This document shows, in pieces, positions 62,589 to 64,000 of a stretch of DNA of 64,000 bases. The stretch is from Anoxybacter fermentans (lineage in GTDB: Bacteria; Bacillota; Halanaerobiia; DY22613): assembly GCF_003991135.1 (NCBI RefSeq), contig NZ_CP016379.1, positions 868,001 to 932,000 of the forward strand. Direction: 5' to 3'. The notes under the pieces are model-generated. The model saw nothing but the letters and a program-made list of their open reading frames with translations. It searched no databases and was not told where the DNA came from. Position 1 is the stretch's first letter. Every line of letters begins with the position of its first letter. The position numbers were made by a program, and so were the translations under genes.

Positions 62589-63986
62589 TCAGATTTCAGT
62601 AAATTTCCATTCACCTTTTTTCCACAGATAAACTACATAGGCGCTTCTTAAAAACCAGTCAATGCACATTGCTATCCAGGCCCCTACAAGTCCCCAGCCA
62701 AAGTGGAAGATAAAGACATAGGCTGAAAGAAGTCGCCCGGCCCAGACGCCAATCATGGTACTGTAAAGTACGGGTTTGGTATAACCAGCTCCCCTTAAAC
62801 CACCAGCCAGAATAAATTGTGTAGCCATAGGAATTTGAGCCAGAGCAACAATTCTTAAATTTCGGGCACCCAGGTAAATTAATTCTCTGGCATTAGGATC
62901 GGACATATCTATATAAAGTCGCATTAAAAATTCAGGAAAAATTAGAAAGATAATTCCCATGAAGGCCATAACTCCACATCCAAACTTTAAGGACTCGATT
63001 CCGCTGGCTTCAGCTTCATCAGGTTTACCTTCACCCAATTTTTGGCCCACCATGGTGGTTGCAGCTACTGAGAATCCCCACCCCGGCATATAAGAGATAG
63101 ATTCTGCATTAATAGCTGTGGTATGGGCGGCAAAAGCTACAGATCCCAGAGTGCTGACTACCCGTGTATAAAGGGTTTGACCAATTCTTAGAATGGCTTG
63201 TTCAAGGGTGGCTGGAATACCAATCCGGATGATTCGTTTCATTATAAACCAGTCTATCTTAAAAAATTCTTTCCAATTAGGTTTTAAAATGGTTTCAGGG
63301 TGGTGTAGGAGTATAACTAAGAGTATAAATCCAGTTATTCTGGCAATGGAAGTAGCAAGTCCGGCACCATAAACTTCCATTCGTGGAAAAATCCAAACCC
63401 CGAAGATTAATAGATAATTTCCCAGAATATTTATAATATTAATCACAATATTGACGTACATGGGGGTTTTAGTATCTCCGGCTCCACGCAAAGCTGCTGA
63501 GATTACAATAAAGATCCATTGCAGAAAAAGCCCAGGTATCAACCACCGAATATAGCCTGCTCCCAATTTAACCACTCTTGCAGTTTCTGCTCCCATTATT
63601 ACTAAAATATGGGGAGCGATGAAATACAGAACGATACTCATTAAAGAAGCAAGGAAAGTTGAACCCAAAAGGGACTGTTGAAAAGTACGACTTGCTTGTT
63701 CTCGATTTCTTTCGCCAATAAAACGGGCGATTAAAGCAGTAGTTCCCACACTCAGACCATTAAAGATAATCATTCCCAACATCAGTGGTTGAAGGGTCAA
63801 TCCAATGGCGTTTAAGGCATCAACTCCCAGGTGACCAACCATCATCATATCAAAAATCTGGACCAGTGTGATTAATCCCATCTCTACAATTACGGGCCAG
63901 GCTAACCGGAGGATATTATATCGAATTTGACTGCGGGAAATATCCTGAGTTTTTGCGTGGCTTATTTTCAAATTTAGATTATTCAT
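62589..63986 (-). CDS. MATE-family multidrug/cation antiporter
   Basis: 465 residues with 12 membrane helices in two MatE halves. Conserved pieces include VEMGLITLVQIFDMMMVGHLGVDALNAIGL, ALIARFIGERNREQA, SAALRGAGDTKTPMYVNI and ILAGGLRGAGYTKPVLYS. It exports cationic compounds in exchange for Na+ or H+. ATG 63986 follows GGAAGG; GTG 63995 is in frame but overlaps that site. The gene is complete and ends the window. Confidence 0.92.
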   Translation of the reverse strand: MNNLNLKISHAKTQDISRSQIRYNILRLAWPVIVEMGLITLVQIFDMMMVGHLGVDALNAIGLTLQPLMLGMIIFNGLSVGTTALIARFIGERNREQASRTFQQSLLGSTFLASLMSIVLYFIAPHILVIMGAETARVVKLGAGYIRWLIPGLFLQWIFIVISAALRGAGDTKTPMYVNIVINIINILGNYLLIFGVWIFPRMEVYGAGLATSIARITGFILLVILLHHPETILKPNWKEFFKIDWFIMKRIIRIGIPATLEQAILRIGQTLYTRVVSTLGSVAFAAHTTAINAESISYMPGWGFSVAATTMVGQKLGEGKPDEAEASGIESLKFGCGVMAFMGIIFLIFPEFLMRLYIDMSDPNARELIYLGARNLRIVALAQIPMATQFILAGGLRGAGYTKPVLYSTMIGVWAGRLLSAYVFIFHFGWGLVGAWIAMCIDWFLRSAYVVYLWKKGEWKFTEI

Positions 63987-64000
63987 GTCTGTCACCTTCC

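Overview
The window reads as chromosome from a low-GC anaerobic firmicute that has an outer membrane, most like the order Halanaerobiales. This is inferred from gene content, not from an rRNA match. Diderm signs are an ExbB-ExbD-TonB operon, a small SLH/coiled-coil/C-terminal-anchor protein built like Omp-alpha, and exported proteins (PrsA-like foldase, BtuF) that carry plain signal sequences with no lipobox cysteine. Firmicute signs are SpmA/SpmB, a SpoIID-type amidase enhancer, a SleB-like hydrolase, TTG/GTG starts with strong AGGAGG sites, and sigma-A promoters. I saw no rRNA, tRNA or CRISPR array.

Layout. 1-7.3 kb: uracil-DNA glycosylase, a patch of decayed genes including a MazG-like pseudogene split by a small palindromic element, an rRNA methyltransferase, a Lon-like protease, and a complete ISL3-type insertion sequence. 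7.3-14.1 kb: nikR and a nickel ECF transporter (nikMNQO), spmAB, and a PHP phosphoesterase whose 3' end is cut by an IS1182-type element. 14.2-23.8 kb: foldase, exbB-exbD-tonB, a cohesin-like exported protein, the SLH protein, ndk, a cell-wall hydrolase, a cold-shock protein and a small possible regulator. 23.8-28.7 kb: divergent parC and parE (topoisomerase IV). 29-36 kb: TPR-SpoIID protein, a CadA-like metal ATPase with its operator and a CadC-like repressor, and a B12-type radical SAM protein. 36-43.9 kb: acetyltransferase, cobalamin riboswitch with btuF, a GAF/HD-GYP protein, a U32 peptidase-family protein and an AI-2E-type permease. 44-49.7 kb, minus strand: an M29 aminopeptidase/PqqD-like/OPT transporter group and pssA-psd. 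49.9-61.9 kb: miaB, mutS-mutL and miaA with envelope genes between, an MFS transporter and a YhcC-type radical SAM protein. 62-64 kb: two very small ORFs under a strong promoter, then a MATE exporter.

How the parts fit. Several loci concern metals and cofactors crossing two membranes: TonB/ExbBD energise outer-membrane import, NikMNQO imports nickel under NikR, BtuF binds corrinoid under a cobalamin riboswitch, and the CadA-like ATPase exports Zn/Cd under a SmtB-family repressor. The mut and mia genes form the familiar firmicute repair and tRNA-modification neighbourhood, without hfq after miaA.

The most striking non-coding feature is a family of at least 13 palindromic MITE-like repeats (about 94-222 bp) whose ends read GATTAAACTGCAAAAAGCTA. 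Several have 6-bp target duplications, and their cores hold hairpins with GGA in the loop. A second, rarer palindromic repeat is also present.
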